This document shows, in pieces, positions 34,352 through 46,073 of a DNA stretch of 64,000 nucleotides. A program made the translations under genes and the position numbers. The notes under the pieces are model-generated. The model made no database searches and had not been told where the DNA came from. It worked only from the letters and a program-made list of their open reading frames with translations. Numbering within the stretch: position 1 is the stretch's first letter; every line of letters starts with the position of its first letter. Origin of the DNA: Pseudomonas sp. NKUCC02_KPG (GTDB lineage Bacteria > Pseudomonadota > Gammaproteobacteria > Pseudomonadales > Pseudomonadaceae); assembly GCF_019345465.1 (NCBI RefSeq), contig NZ_JAHKRC010000004.1, positions 1-64,000 on the forward strand, given 5' to 3'.

Positions 34352-34816
34352 TTAATCGGCGCTCTCATCGACCATTTTGTGCAGTAGATACAGCATCGCT
34401 ACCCGTTCGGCCGGATTGAGCCTGCTCATGGTCAACTCGCTCACTTGAGCAGCATGGGGCTGGGTTTCGCGCACCAGTTGCTCACCCGCCTCGGTGAGGC
34501 TGACGATGACCTTGCGCTTATCCTGTTGCGCAGGCTTGAGAGCAATCAGGTCGCGAGCCTGAAGGCGCTCGACAATCCCGCGAATGGTCGCCTGATCCAC
34601 TGCCGTGGCCTTGATCAGCTCGCTCAAGGAGCTGGGCCCATGATCATGCACCGCGCACAGGGTAATGAACTGTACGGCGGTCAATTGCGAGTTGCCGATG
34701 TTCTGCTGAAAAATAGCCATGTTGCGCTGGTAAGCCTTGCGCAACAAATGACCTACCTGCTGGGAAAAGTCATAAGTCACAGGATTGCCTGATTGCTTGT
34801 CTGTCGTATCCGGCAC
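34352..34816 (-). CDS. nicR: MarR-family regulator, NicR-type
   Basis: A MarR regulator of 154 residues when started at GTG 34816, which has GAGG five bases upstream; the longer frame has a poor leader. The core reads LTAVQFITLCAVHDHGPSSL, then AVDQATIRGIVERLQARDLI, then DKRKVIVSLTEAGEQL. In P. putida NicR represses the lower nic genes until 6-hydroxynicotinate appears. It lies next to nicX, and the twin palindromes between nicX and nicC are its likely sites. Confidence 0.8.
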   Translation of the reverse strand: MPDTTDKQSGNPVTYDFSQQVGHLLRKAYQRNMAIFQQNIGNSQLTAVQFITLCAVHDHGPSSLSELIKATAVDQATIRGIVERLQARDLIALKPAQQDKRKVIVSLTEAGEQLVRETQPHAAQVSELTMSRLNPAERVAMLYLLHKMVDESAD

Positions 34817-34878
34817 AGCGGCCTCTATCAAGTGAAGGGTGAGTGGTGAGATGACCTTAACCTGCGCGAGCCACTCTG

Positions 34879-34912
34879 TCGCCAACCCCTGTGGGGGCTG
34901 GCCTGCTGGCGA
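34879..34912. repeat. REP-like sequence
   Basis: TCGCCA ... TGGCGA encloses a CCCC-TGT-GGGG hairpin and Pseudomonas REP-type sequence (GGGGGCTGGCCTGCTGGCGA). It lies between nicR and nicX. Confidence 0.55.
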
Positions 34913-34966
34913 AGGGCATTAACGATCACCCGTGGTTTGGATAATCGCGGCGCGCTTGTGCGGCTT

Positions 34967-36004
34967 CTACTGGGGTGCAACCACCACCCCGCCCGTGACC
35001 ACCGCCAGGTCATCCAGATAAATATCACAATGGCGCAGCGGGATATCCAGGTGGCATGGCGTCTTGCGCGTGCCCCCGACCTCGGTGTTGGGCCCGGTGG
35101 AAAACAGGAAGTTACCCTCGAACGCCCGGGCATCCATGCACATTCCGTCGTTTTTGTCGTGCAGGCCCATGGCAGTCCATTGGGCACGCGGCTGCAGCCC
35201 CCAACCAATATGGGAAATGCCGTACACCTCAGGATCGTTGAAGTACTTCAGGTAATCGCGCAGGTATTCGGCCTCAAAGCCGCCATGAATCGAGGTAATG
35301 AAGCCCTGATCGATTTCCAGGGTGATCTGTTCGCGCGAGTAGTTCTTGAACGGCAGGACGATATCACCCACATCGATCACCAATACACCCTGCGCCGTCT
35401 CTTCATTGGGCCACGAGAACAGAAAACCGCTTGGCCAATGATCCCAACGCCCCGGCTCATCGGCAAACCCATACTCGGTTACCGCCGGATACTGCCCCAG
35501 CTGCGCCTTGAAATCACTGCCGGCTCTGGATTTGACATGAATGGAGCGCGCCTGTTTAAGCAGTTTTTCTGCCGCCATCACCCGCTCTTTGTCCGCCAGA
35601 GTGGGCAGCATGCGCGCCAGCACCTCAGGCGGCTCAACCGCCAGCAGAATGCGCGTGCCGGTCTTGAGGATCTGCTCCTGCTCGGGGGAATGCAGCAACA
35701 TCATGGTGTCGACCACCAGATCTGCCGCCTCCAGCGCCCGTTGCGCCGCAATATTGCCCGTGAGCGCGGTGTCCCCGCAGTAAGCCGTCATGTCATTGCC
35801 CATCGCCATCGGATGGTTGAACGAGGGCAACTCCACTGCATACACCTTCGCACCCAGGCGCTGAGCCGCTTCCATCGCCGCCCTCACCGTGCGCGGGTTG
35901 GAGTAGTGACTTTTCAACACTGCGACGCTTTGGGTCGCATCCACTTTTGACAGTTTCAACACGTGCTCAAACATCTGAGTCAGTTCGCAGTCGCTTACCG
36001 GCAT
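34967..36004 (-). CDS. nicX: 2,5-dihydroxypyridine 5,6-dioxygenase
   Basis: NicX opens the ring of 2,5-dihydroxypyridine to N-formylmaleamate using Fe(II). The protein is 345 aa. The residues I recall as iron ligands in P. putida NicX, His265, His318 and Asp320, fall at exactly those positions here (SHIGWG and CHLDIPL). It is transcribed leftward from the same intergenic region that drives nicC rightward, and so shares its operator region. Confidence 0.93.
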   Translation of the reverse strand: MPVSDCELTQMFEHVLKLSKVDATQSVAVLKSHYSNPRTVRAAMEAAQRLGAKVYAVELPSFNHPMAMGNDMTAYCGDTALTGNIAAQRALEAADLVVDTMMLLHSPEQEQILKTGTRILLAVEPPEVLARMLPTLADKERVMAAEKLLKQARSIHVKSRAGSDFKAQLGQYPAVTEYGFADEPGRWDHWPSGFLFSWPNEETAQGVLVIDVGDIVLPFKNYSREQITLEIDQGFITSIHGGFEAEYLRDYLKYFNDPEVYGISHIGWGLQPRAQWTAMGLHDKNDGMCMDARAFEGNFLFSTGPNTEVGGTRKTPCHLDIPLRHCDIYLDDLAVVTGGVVVAPQ

Positions 36005-36089
36005 TTGGGGTTCCTCTCAATTGACTCGCTGAATGTGTTGAGTGCATCACCCCCTGCCCTTGCAGTCAGCGTTGCATCCCACGGTTCAA

Positions 36090-36110
36090 TTTAAAGCGTA
36101 CACACTATTT
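36090..36110. promoter_or_regulatory. Palindromic site 1 between nicX and nicC
   Basis: A 21-base site with core AGCGTACACACT. Its reverse complement matches site 2 (36263) at 17 of 21 positions, and the two lie near the nicX and nicC ends of the shared promoter region. The shared core is AG(T/C)GTATAC(A/G)CT-like. Probably a NicR operator for nicX. Confidence 0.65.
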
Positions 36111-36262
36111 AGCGTTGATAGCTCATTATTTTCACACTTGATTCGAAAAAATAAATCGCCGTTACATACTCACACAACCCAAGCAAACAGTAGTTACCAG
36201 CCGTTACACCAACTCCATTCAGGCTGTTTTTATTTTCAAAGGGCTCTATGCAAATCAAAAAT

Positions 36263-38324
<2,062 letters not shown>

Positions 38325-38335
38325 GGAGACATCCC

Positions 38336-39091
38336 GTGATCAAGCCTTACCGTATCGGCCAGATTGTGCCGAGTTCCAACACCACCATGGAAACCGAGAT
38401 CCCGGCGATGCTGACCGCACGCCAGTTGATCCGCCCGGAACGCTTTACCTTTCACTCCAGCCGCATGCGCATGAAACAGGTGCGCAAAGAAGAACTGGCA
38501 GCCATGGACGGCGAATCCGACCGCTGCGCGATCGAACTGTCCGACGCCAGGGTCGACGTTCTGGGTTACGCCTGCCTGGTGGCAATCATGGCCATGGGAC
38601 TGGGCTACCACCGAAAATCCGAGCAACGCCTGACCCTGGCTACTGCCGAGAATGACGGAAACGCCCCGGTCATTACCAGCGCCGGCGCCTTGATCGACGG
38701 CCTCAAGGTAATGGGTGCGAAAAAAATCGCTATCGTCGCGCCTTACATGAAACCACTGACCGAACTCGTGGTGGATTACATCCGCGCAGAAGGCTTTGAG
38801 GTGGTGGACTGGCGCGCCCTGGAAATCCCCGACAACCTGGAAGTGGCCCGCCACGACCCGGCCAACTTGCCCGCCATTGTCAGCAGCATGAACCTTGAAG
38901 GCGTGGACGTGATCGTGCTGTCGGCCTGCGTGCAGATGCAATCACTACCCGTGGTTGCCCAGGTTGAAGCGCAAACCGGCAAGCCGGTGCTCACCGCCGC
39001 CATTGCCACCACCTACGCCATGCTCAAGGCCCTCAACCTTGAGCCCATCGTGCCGGGTGCCGGGGCTCTGCTGTCCGGCGCATACAAATAG
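38336..39091 (+). CDS. nicE: Maleate isomerase
   Basis: A 251-residue Asp/Glu-racemase-type enzyme that turns maleate into fumarate. The two catalytic Cys are Cys80 (LGYACLVAIM) and Cys198 (VLSACVQMQS), matching Cys82 and Cys200 of the P. putida enzyme as I recall it. The start is GTG with an AAGGAGA site upstream. It follows nicD after 11 bases. Confidence 0.92.
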   Translation: MIKPYRIGQIVPSSNTTMETEIPAMLTARQLIRPERFTFHSSRMRMKQVRKEELAAMDGESDRCAIELSDARVDVLGYACLVAIMAMGLGYHRKSEQRLTLATAENDGNAPVITSAGALIDGLKVMGAKKIAIVAPYMKPLTELVVDYIRAEGFEVVDWRALEIPDNLEVARHDPANLPAIVSSMNLEGVDVIVLSACVQMQSLPVVAQVEAQTGKPVLTAAIATTYAMLKALNLEPIVPGAGALLSGAYK

Positions 39092-39100
39092 GAGCGGGTC

Positions 39101-39751
39101 ATGACCGAGCACCACAATGAACAGCAAAGCGCAGACGCCAACTATCAAGGTGTATGGGGCCATCGCATAGGCTTTGGTAAAAAGCCTGCGCTGCTGATGA
39201 TCGACTTCATGCAAGGCTACACACAAAAAGATGCGCCGCTGTTCGCACCCGGCGTCGTCAGCGCTGTGGCCGAAAGCGTCGAACTGCTAACCTGCGCGCG
39301 CAAAAATGCAGTGCTGGTGGTGCATACCAATATTCGCTACCACCCCGGTCACTTTCTTGACGGCGGCATCTGGGTAAAAAAGGCCCCGGTCATGCAGGAC
39401 ATGGTGGAGGGCAACCCGCTGGCCGCCTTCTGCGAAGAGGTGCTGCCAACCCCGGATGAAGTCGTCATCAGCAAGCAGTACGCCAGCTCGTTTTTCGGCA
39501 CCAGCCTTGCATCACTGTTGCGTGCCCAGGGCATCGACACTGTGGTTCTGGCAGGTTGTTCGACCAGCGGGTGTATCCGGGCAACGGCGGTGGATGCAGT
39601 GCAGCACGGCTTTCGAACCATCGTGGTGCGCGAATGTGTCGGTGATCGCCACAGCGCCCCCCACGAGGCCAACCTGTTTGATATCGACAGTAAATATGGC
39701 GACGTCGTCAGCAAGCAGGAGGCCATGAATCACTTCACCAAAACTGTTTAG
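39101..39751 (+). CDS. nicF: Maleamate amidohydrolase
   Basis: A 216-residue isochorismatase-like hydrolase that removes ammonia from maleamate. The catalytic triad is visible: Asp35 (LLMIDFMQGY), Lys125 (VISKQYASSF) and Cys158 (GCSTSGCIRAT). It ends the nicCDEF run; GAGCGG precedes the ATG nine bases after nicE. Confidence 0.92.
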   Translation: MTEHHNEQQSADANYQGVWGHRIGFGKKPALLMIDFMQGYTQKDAPLFAPGVVSAVAESVELLTCARKNAVLVVHTNIRYHPGHFLDGGIWVKKAPVMQDMVEGNPLAAFCEEVLPTPDEVVISKQYASSFFGTSLASLLRAQGIDTVVLAGCSTSGCIRATAVDAVQHGFRTIVVRECVGDRHSAPHEANLFDIDSKYGDVVSKQEAMNHFTKTV

Positions 39752-39941
39752 GCAACAACTGGCAGACAGGGATATCTGCCATAGAACCAGGCCGTAGAGC
39801 ACTGGTCACCATTACTGAGCAAGGGCCCTCACCAGGCCTGCCCAGTCTTCTGACACTGCCTTTGGAAGCCGCTTCACGAGCCTGCCAAAGCACTGATCGC
39901 GGCTACACAACAACCATAAAGTCACCGCCAGGAAGACACAC

Positions 39942-41258
39942 ATGCCCTCTGCAAATGCTGGTACTACCACCGCGACCGTTATCGCGGACCCGGTCCAGGT
40001 GCTCTATCGCAAGATCACCTGGAAACTCATCCCCTTCCTCTGCTTCTGTTATCTGGCGTCCTACCTGGACCGGATCAATATTGGCTTCGCCAAGCTGCAA
40101 ATGCTGGGTGACCTGCAGTTCAGCGAAACAGCGTTCGGCCTTGGCGCCGGGCTGTTTTTCGTCGGCTATATCATTTTCGAGGTGCCGAGCAACCTGGCCC
40201 TGGAGAAAGTCGGTGCCAAGATCTGGATTGCCCGGATCATGATCACTTGGGGCCTGCTCTCGGCCTGCACCATGCTGGTCACCACCCCCACCCAGTTCTA
40301 TGTTGTGCGCTTCTTGCTGGGCGCGGCCGAGGCCGGCTTTCTGCCGGGCGTGCTGTACTACCTGACCACCTGGTTTCCAACCCACCGCAGGGGACGCATC
40401 ATCGCCCTGTTCATGATCGGCATGCCGCTTTCAAGCGTGATCGGCGGACCACTTTCGGGCTGGATCATGGGCGCGTTCGACAACACGGCAGGGCTCAAGG
40501 GGTGGCAGTGGCTGTTTATCATCGAGGCGATTCCCAGCGTCTTGCTGGGCATTCTGACGTTCTGGGCCCTGCCCAACAGCCATCACACCGCCAAATGGCT
40601 TAACAACGAAGAAAAAGCACTGCTTGAAAACGAGCTGCGCAAGGACGACGTCGAAGGCAAAAACAGCAAGCACAGCTTTCGCGACGGCTTTTTCAACCTC
40701 AAGGTCTGGATGCTCGGCGGTATCGACTTTTCCATCCTGCTCAGCGCCTACGCCATGGCTTTCTGGATGCCCACCTTCATTCGCAATGCGGGCGTGGCCG
40801 ACAACTTCCATATTGGTGTACTGACCGCCCTGCCCAGCGCCGCCGCCCTGATTGGCATGCTGTTGATTGGCGCCAGTTCAGACCGTCATCGCGAACGCCG
40901 CTGGCACATCATCGTGCCCTTCCTGATCGGTGCGGCCGCCATGGCCGGTACAACTTTCTACAGCCATAACGTCTTTGCCACCGTTTTACTGTTCGCCATT
41001 GCCTCGGCCGCCATCATCGGTGCCGTGCCGGTGTTTTTCAGCTTGCCGGCAACCTTTCTCAAAGGGCGGGCAGCGGCTACGGGGTTTGCCCTGGCGTGCT
41101 CGCTGGCCAATATCGCCGGACTGGTGAGCAACTCGCTGATGGGTATCGCCATTGACGTGACCGGCAGCGGCTCAGGGGCGCTGTGGTTCTTCGCAGGCTG
41201 CCTGCTCCTGAGCAGCCTGCTGGTGATCGCATTGCCAGCCAAACTGGTCAACCGCTGA
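39942..41258 (+). CDS. nicT: MFS transporter of the nic cluster
   Basis: A 438-residue anion:cation symporter (ACS) family MFS protein with twelve membrane segments. The opening helix LIPFLCFCYLASYLDRINIG is typical of that family. The gap of 190 bases after nicF and the shared orientation suggest that it imports nicotinate or 6-hydroxynicotinate as NicT does. No porin (nicP) gene was found in the window. Confidence 0.83.
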   Translation: MPSANAGTTTATVIADPVQVLYRKITWKLIPFLCFCYLASYLDRINIGFAKLQMLGDLQFSETAFGLGAGLFFVGYIIFEVPSNLALEKVGAKIWIARIMITWGLLSACTMLVTTPTQFYVVRFLLGAAEAGFLPGVLYYLTTWFPTHRRGRIIALFMIGMPLSSVIGGPLSGWIMGAFDNTAGLKGWQWLFIIEAIPSVLLGILTFWALPNSHHTAKWLNNEEKALLENELRKDDVEGKNSKHSFRDGFFNLKVWMLGGIDFSILLSAYAMAFWMPTFIRNAGVADNFHIGVLTALPSAAALIGMLLIGASSDRHRERRWHIIVPFLIGAAAMAGTTFYSHNVFATVLLFAIASAAIIGAVPVFFSLPATFLKGRAAATGFALACSLANIAGLVSNSLMGIAIDVTGSGSGALWFFAGCLLLSSLLVIALPAKLVNR

Positions 41259-41265
41259 CAGCCCC

Positions 41266-41350
41266 GGGAGCGGGCTTGCTCGCGATACCTGCATCGCGAC
41301 ATGCCCGGCTCACCGCACTATGACTGCCACGAGCAAGCCCGCCCCCACAG
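41266..41350. repeat. REP pair (BIME)
   Basis: GGGAGCGGGCTTGCTCGCGA at 41266 and its inverted partner CACGAGCAAGCCCGCCCCCA ending at 41350 face each other. This is the standard Pseudomonas BIME arrangement, between nicT and the yceH-like gene. Confidence 0.75.
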
Positions 41351-41429
41351 GTTTGACGCGGCAGTCGCCCTATCGTGCAAAAGACTCCACAATGACCGCT
41401 GGCAACGGTTACTCAATTTGGAGAAGAAA

Positions 41430-42101
41430 ATGGAAGTTCCCGCTAGTCAGCTTTCAGAAAACACACAGATCGAATCTGACTCCGGACCTCTGCTCAACAG
41501 CATCGAGATCCGGATTCTCGGCTCCCTGATCGAGAAACAGGCCACCAACCCTGAAACCTACCCCCTGACGCTCAACGCGCTGGTTCTGGCGTGCAACCAG
41601 AAAACCAGCCGTGAACCCGTGCTCAATCTCACTCAAGGACAAGTCGGACAAAGCTTGCGCGCACTCGAAGGTCGCGGCTTTACCCGGCTGGTGATGGGCA
41701 GCCGTGCTGACCGCTGGGAGCATAAGGTCGACAAGGCGCTGGAACTGGTGCCTGCCCAGGTGGTGCTGCTGGGCCTGCTGTTTCTGCGGGGCCCGCAAAC
41801 CCTGAACGAGCTCTTGACCCGCAGCTCGCGCATGCACGATTTCGAAGACACTGAACAGGTTCAGCATCAACTGGAGCGCCTGATTGCCCGTGATCTTGCG
41901 CTGCTGGTGCCTCGCCAGAGCGGCCAGCGCGAAGACCGCTACATGCATGCACTGGGCGACCCGGCTGACATCGAGACAATCATGGCCAGCCGTCAACAAC
42001 CTGCAGAGCGCAGCAGTGGCTCCACGGTATCGCTGGAGCGCTTCGAAGCACTTGAAGCGCGCATCGCAGTGCTAGAGGCTCGCCTGGCAGAGCTGGAGTA
42101 A
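41430..42101 (+). CDS. YceH-family (DUF480) protein
   Basis: A 223-residue member of the UPF0502/DUF480 family, which contains a duplicated winged-helix fold and has no established function. Diagnostic stretches are [20 protein letters not shown] and [20 protein letters not shown]. The C terminus ends in a short coiled coil ([17 protein letters not shown]). The start at 41430 has GGAGAAG just upstream. Confidence 0.88.
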   Translation: MEVPASQLSENTQIESDSGPLLNSIEIRILGSLIEKQATNPETYPLTLNALVLACNQKTSREPVLNLTQGQVGQSLRALEGRGFTRLVMGSRADRWEHKVDKALELVPAQVVLLGLLFLRGPQTLNELLTRSSRMHDFEDTEQVQHQLERLIARDLALLVPRQSGQREDRYMHALGDPADIETIMASRQQPAERSSGSTVSLERFEALEARIAVLEARLAELE

Positions 42102-42139
42102 CGCGGGTGTCGGGCGAGGTCACTCGCCCGACCCTGCAA

Positions 42140-42958
42140 TCAGCTGCGGGCAAACGCCACCGCAGCCTGGAACTGCTCGGCGGACGGTCGAACGCCGGTG
42201 TACAGCACAAACTGCTCCAGTGCCTGAATTGCAATGACCTCAAGGCCCGTAATCACCTGCTTGCCCTGGGCACGACCACGCACGATCAATGGCGTTTCAA
42301 CCGGGATCGCCACCACATCAAAAACGATATCGGCCTGATCGATGGCATCTGCCTCAAAGGCCAGGTCGTCGGCTTCAGCCCCGCCCGCCATGCCCACCGG
42401 CGTGACATTGATCAGCATCCGGGGCCTGTGCGCAGCCAACTCCGACTGCCACTCGTAGCCACAACTTGCCGCCAGCGCCCCTCCTGTCGCTTCGTTTCGC
42501 GCCACGATCACACCCTTGCGATAGCCACCGTCGCGCAACGCCGAAGCCACGGCCTTGGCCATGCCGCCACTGCCACGCAATGCAAAAGTGGTGTCCTTGG
42601 GCACCTTGTGACTGTCGAGCAATTGCGCGATGGCGATGTAATCCGTGTTGTAGGCCTTGAGGTGCCCGTCAGTGTTGACGATGGTATTGATCGACGCGAT
42701 GGCACGGGCCGATGCGTCCAGCTCGTCCACCAGCTCAATGCACGCTTCCTTGAAAGGCATGGACACACCGCAACCACGAATCCCCAGGGCGCGAATACCG
42801 GTCACTGCCCCCTTGAGGTCTTTGCTGCTGAAAGCCTTGTAGTAAAAGTTCAGGCCCAGCTGTTCGTATAGATGATTATGAAAACGCAGTCCGAAGTTCC
42901 CCGGTCGGCCCGACAGCGATATGCACAGTTGGGTGTCTTTATTCGGATTCATTTGCAT
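42140..42958 (-). CDS. Shikimate dehydrogenase-like protein (AroE paralogue)
   Basis: A 272-residue AroE-type oxidoreductase. The catalytic Lys is in SMPFKEACIEL and the Asp in NTDYIAIAQLL. The cofactor loop reads RGSGGMAKAVASAL in place of the usual GAGGA, so cofactor preference may differ. Start at 42958 has AAGGAG six bases upstream; the ATG two codons earlier is too close to the site. It is probably a quinate/shikimate-like paralogue and not the housekeeping enzyme. Confidence 0.8.
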   Translation of the reverse strand: MQMNPNKDTQLCISLSGRPGNFGLRFHNHLYEQLGLNFYYKAFSSKDLKGAVTGIRALGIRGCGVSMPFKEACIELVDELDASARAIASINTIVNTDGHLKAYNTDYIAIAQLLDSHKVPKDTTFALRGSGGMAKAVASALRDGGYRKGVIVARNEATGGALAASCGYEWQSELAAHRPRMLINVTPVGMAGGAEADDLAFEADAIDQADIVFDVVAIPVETPLIVRGRAQGKQVITGLEVIAIQALEQFVLYTGVRPSAEQFQAAVAFARS

Positions 42959-43189
42959 GCTCATCTCCTTGCTGAATGCTTTTAGATGGACGGCACAAGC
43001 CGTACCGGAAATTTTGTTAGATCATATTGCAGCTGCAAGCGCTGAAACGTCTCAGCGCCCGCAGACCTTACACAAAATTTACCAAAGCGCTTCGCAGTTT
43101 TTTAATAAAACACGGTCTTAACGTTATCCCCGCGATTATCCGTGGCCTGGTGCAGGCCAAAAGTCGGGGCTGAAATTCGAGGAATCGTC

Positions 43190-43540
43190 ATGATGCGTAC
43201 CATCCCCAAAGTCGCTTTGCTTATCGGCGCTCTGGCTGTCGCAGGCCAGGCATCTGCTCATGGCGGTTGGGGGCCCGGACCTGCCATTTTTGGCGCGGTA
43301 GTCGGCGCCGCAGTTGTAGGCTCAATCATTGCTGGCCCCGAGCCACGCCCGGTTTACGTTCAGCAACCGGTCTATGTCCAGCCGCAACCTGTTTACGTTC
43401 AGGCCCCACCGGTCTACTACCAGCCACAACCGGTGTATGTCCAGCCGCCTCAGCCCGTTTATTACCAGGGCTACTACGGTCGGCCACACCCGGCGTACTA
43501 CGGCCCGCCACGGGGCTATTACGGCCCGCCGCGCTGGTAA
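43190..43540 (+). CDS. Exported protein with Pro-Val-Tyr-Gln repeats
   Basis: A 116-residue protein. A signal peptide (VALLIGALAVAGQASA) and a short Gly/Ala-rich hydrophobic stretch are followed by about nine PVYVQ- or PVYYQ-like repeats, then Gly/Tyr/Pro-rich RGYYGPPRW. Low-complexity surface or periplasmic proteins of this kind are common in Pseudomonas; the function is unknown. GAGGA precedes the start. Confidence 0.75.
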   Translation: MMRTIPKVALLIGALAVAGQASAHGGWGPGPAIFGAVVGAAVVGSIIAGPEPRPVYVQQPVYVQPQPVYVQAPPVYYQPQPVYVQPPQPVYYQGYYGRPHPAYYGPPRGYYGPPRW

Positions 43541-43699
43541 CACCGGCGCAGGCAAACCGGCAGGCTTTTGCAGCTGCCGACAGGGCCCAATTGACACTGT
43601 GAATGTCGCGGATGAGACACCCTAGTGGCCCGGACTGCGGCATTATGGAGCGCCACTGGCGCGATCATCGGCACACTCATAAAAACAAGGACGACCTTT

Positions 43700-43894
43700 A
43701 TGCCTACACAAAACCCGCACCACATCGTCGGGCTCTGCACTTCAAGCAAGGTTTACAACACCCTGACCGAGCTCAAGCAGCTCGAAGGCCATCGCACCGC
43801 CAAGCTGGTGTCACTGCTGGCCCAGCACCTCGTACGCGAGGGATTGCTGAGCGATCAGGAAGTCATGCACATGCTCGACCAGGTGGTTGACTGA
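43700..43894 (+). CDS. Hypothetical protein, 64 aa
   Basis: A short cytoplasmic protein with AAGGACG before the ATG. It is mostly helical and includes TLTELKQLEGHRTAKLVSLL and a C-terminal DQEVMHMLDQVVD. Codon use agrees with the host. No family recognised. Confidence 0.6.
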   Translation: MPTQNPHHIVGLCTSSKVYNTLTELKQLEGHRTAKLVSLLAQHLVREGLLSDQEVMHMLDQVVD

Positions 43895-43989
43895 CACCTC
43901 ACCGACATCAATGACGACTATCACGCGCAATGATTTTTTGCGCAGCGGCCCAGCCCGTAAGGTAGCGACATTGTTTGAAGGAGGTGTTT

Positions 43990-44184
43990 ATGCCCAAGAT
44001 TCATGTCATGTCGGTCATCGGCAGTGCAGTCCCCGCTCCGCTTCGCGCGGACGGCCTGCTGGCGTGCTGGTACGTGGTCAGTGACGGCGTTGCCCTGAGC
44101 GGCCCCTTTACTTCCCGCGCCGCAGCGCAAATCAAAGCCACCAGCGAAACAGATAGAACAGCCCCACACTCAACGCGACACTGA
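43990..44184 (+). CDS. Hypothetical protein, 64 aa
   Basis: A strong GAAGGAGG precedes the ATG, which supports translation. The product contains LLACWYVVSDGVALSGPFTS, a strand-rich core, and a polar tail. Its last 53 bases overlap the opposite-strand azlD gene. No family recognised. Confidence 0.55.
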   Translation: MPKIHVMSVIGSAVPAPLRADGLLACWYVVSDGVALSGPFTSRAAAQIKATSETDRTAPHSTRH

Positions 44185-44443
44185 GCAGTACGTTGCGACT
44201 CCAGAGCATAAGCCCTATGGCGCACAGCCCGGCCAGCAGGTACGGGTTGCCCAGGCTCAGGTCGACCTCATGATTCTTGACGAAGATGATCGGCCCGCAA
44301 ATCGCCGTGAGCATCCCCGGTACCGCGAACCCCAAAAACTCCCTCACCCCACGATTCAAGCGAATCGGCAGCCGCGGCTCCAAAAACAGGTAGCGGTTGA
44401 AAAACAGAATCAGCGTCATCCCGGCAATAATGATCCAAATCAT
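44132..44443 (-). CDS. azlD: AzlD-family small permease subunit
   Basis: A 103-residue protein with three or four membrane segments and the AzlD pattern (MIWIIIAGMTLILFFNRYLF, then FLGFAVPGMLTAICGPIIF). It pairs with AzlC to export branched-chain amino acids. The start overlaps the stop of azlC by four bases (ATGA). Confidence 0.85.
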   Translation of the reverse strand: MIWIIIAGMTLILFFNRYLFLEPRLPIRLNRGVREFLGFAVPGMLTAICGPIIFVKNHEVDLSLGNPYLLAGLCAIGLMLWSRNVLLSVALSVGLFYLFRWWL

Positions 44444-45135
44444 GCCCAGTACCCTCCCAGCCGCTTGCACAGATAACCCGCGACCATACCCGCCAGCCCT
44501 GCCAGCACAATGGCCGACTCCCACTGCCAGTAACTGAACAGCACCACGCTCAACAATGAGACCGCCACGCACACAATGGTTGGAACATTGCGCACGATGG
44601 GCGTAATCAACGCTATGAAGGTTGCGGCAATCGAGAACTCAAGCCCGAGTTGGTCCAGTCCCGGGATACTCTTGCCCAGCACCACGCCCAGAAGGGTGAA
44701 AATATTCCAGCCCACGTACATGCACAGCCCCACGCCCAGCGCGTACCAGCGATTGAACGTCTTCTGGTCAAACGGGCTGACCAGGGCAAAGAACTCATCG
44801 GTCAGCAAAAAGCCCAGCCCCAGACGCCATCTCGGTTCGAGTGGCGCCACCACCGGTCGCAAATGCATGGCATAGAGCAAATGTTGTGACGTCAGCAGCA
44901 AGGTGGTCACCAGGATCGAAATCGCACTGGCCCCTCCTTTGATCATGCCGATCGCCACCAATTGCGCCGCACCGGCAAACACAAAAAGCGAGAGCCCCTG
45001 GCTTTGCGCCGGGGTCAATTGGGCATCAATCGCAGTGGAACCCGCCAGCAACCCCCAAGGGGCACACGCCAGCGTGAGCGGAAGACAGGCCATGGTGCCG
45101 CGCACAAACGCGGATCGAGCAAGGGAATCAGACAT
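44440..45135 (-). CDS. azlC: AzlC-family branched-chain amino acid exporter
   Basis: A 231-residue AzlC permease. The start at 45135 (MSDSLARSAF) is chosen over the longer frame, which has no site. Family marks are FVRGTMACLPLTLACAPWGL, the Gln-containing FAGAAQLVAIGMI segment, and SQHLLYAMHLRP. It is the upstream gene of the azlCD pair. Confidence 0.88.
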   Translation of the reverse strand: MSDSLARSAFVRGTMACLPLTLACAPWGLLAGSTAIDAQLTPAQSQGLSLFVFAGAAQLVAIGMIKGGASAISILVTTLLLTSQHLLYAMHLRPVVAPLEPRWRLGLGFLLTDEFFALVSPFDQKTFNRWYALGVGLCMYVGWNIFTLLGVVLGKSIPGLDQLGLEFSIAATFIALITPIVRNVPTIVCVAVSLLSVVLFSYWQWESAIVLAGLAGMVAGYLCKRLGGYWA

Positions 45136-45338
45136 TACAAACATTCCGGCAGTAAGCAGCCGCAAAGGGTCGCAACCTGACAGAAGAAAGTCTTGAACGA
45201 TCTTGCTCAGAGGCCCTCAAAACTTTACGCGGGCTGTTTGAGACGCCCCGACGCGTTTGACGAGAGGCTGATCCTGGTCTTTAGTCAGCCGCACTCAAGT
45301 GACGTTATTCCGATCAACCGCTGCCACGAGGAACCACC

Positions 45339-45857
45339 ATGACAGACCTGAAATCCGCGAAGGAAAGCAGAAAGGCCGATCTGCGGACACCTTCGGCACT
45401 AAGCGAAAAAGCCTGTATCAACATTGCGGCCGAAGTGAATGCGCTGCTGGCTGATACATTCGCCATTTACATGAAAACCAAGAACTTCCACTGGCACATG
45501 TCCGGCCCGCATTTCCGTGACTTTCATCTGCTGCTGGACGAACAGGCCGATCAGATCTATGCGACCACCGACGCCATTGCCGAACGCGTACGCAAGCTGG
45601 GGCGCACGACCATTCGCTCGATTGGCCATATCAAAAAGCTCCAGCGCCTGCTGGATAACGATGCCGACTTCGTAACCCCGGAAGACATGCTGGCAGAGCT
45701 GCGCGAAGACAACATCCAGCTGGCCGCGTACATGCGTGAAACCCACGACATGTGCTCCGAACTCGGAGACGTGGCCACCACCAGCCTGCTGGAAAACTGG
45801 ATCGATGAAGCCGAGCGCCGCGTGTGGTTCCTGTTCGAGTCGTCGCGCACCAAGTAA
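45339..45857 (+). CDS. dps: Dps-family DNA-binding ferritin
   Basis: A 172-residue Dps protein that stores iron as Fe(III) and protects DNA in starvation and oxidative stress. The ferroxidase residues are in KNFHWHMSGPHFRDFHLLLD and DEQADQIYATTDAIAERVRK. The Lys-rich N-terminal tail (KSAKESRKAD) may bind DNA. It is a single-gene unit flanked by REP DNA. Confidence 0.9.
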   Translation: MTDLKSAKESRKADLRTPSALSEKACINIAAEVNALLADTFAIYMKTKNFHWHMSGPHFRDFHLLLDEQADQIYATTDAIAERVRKLGRTTIRSIGHIKKLQRLLDNDADFVTPEDMLAELREDNIQLAAYMRETHDMCSELGDVATTSLLENWIDEAERRVWFLFESSRTK

Positions 45858-45868
45858 CCGGCAAATTT

Positions 45869-45954
45869 TGTAGGAGCGGCCTGCTCGCGATACAGGCGAC
45901 GCGGTTCGGCCAGGGCACCTGGTCGATGCCATCGCGAACAAGCCCGCTCCCACA
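45869..45954. repeat. REP pair (BIME)
   Basis: TGTAGGAGCGGCCTGCTCGC at 45869 and GCGAACAAGCCCGCTCCCAC near 45934 are opposed REP copies with an intervening hairpin. It lies after dps. Confidence 0.72.
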
Positions 45955-46073
45955 AGAAAGATGAATTTTGTTTCACAGTCTTTGAGCGCAGCGGGCGGTA
46001 TATTCGCTGCGCTCATTGCTCATTCAATGTACCCCTTGGCCCGCAACTCCCCCAGCGGGCCTTTTTTTGCCCG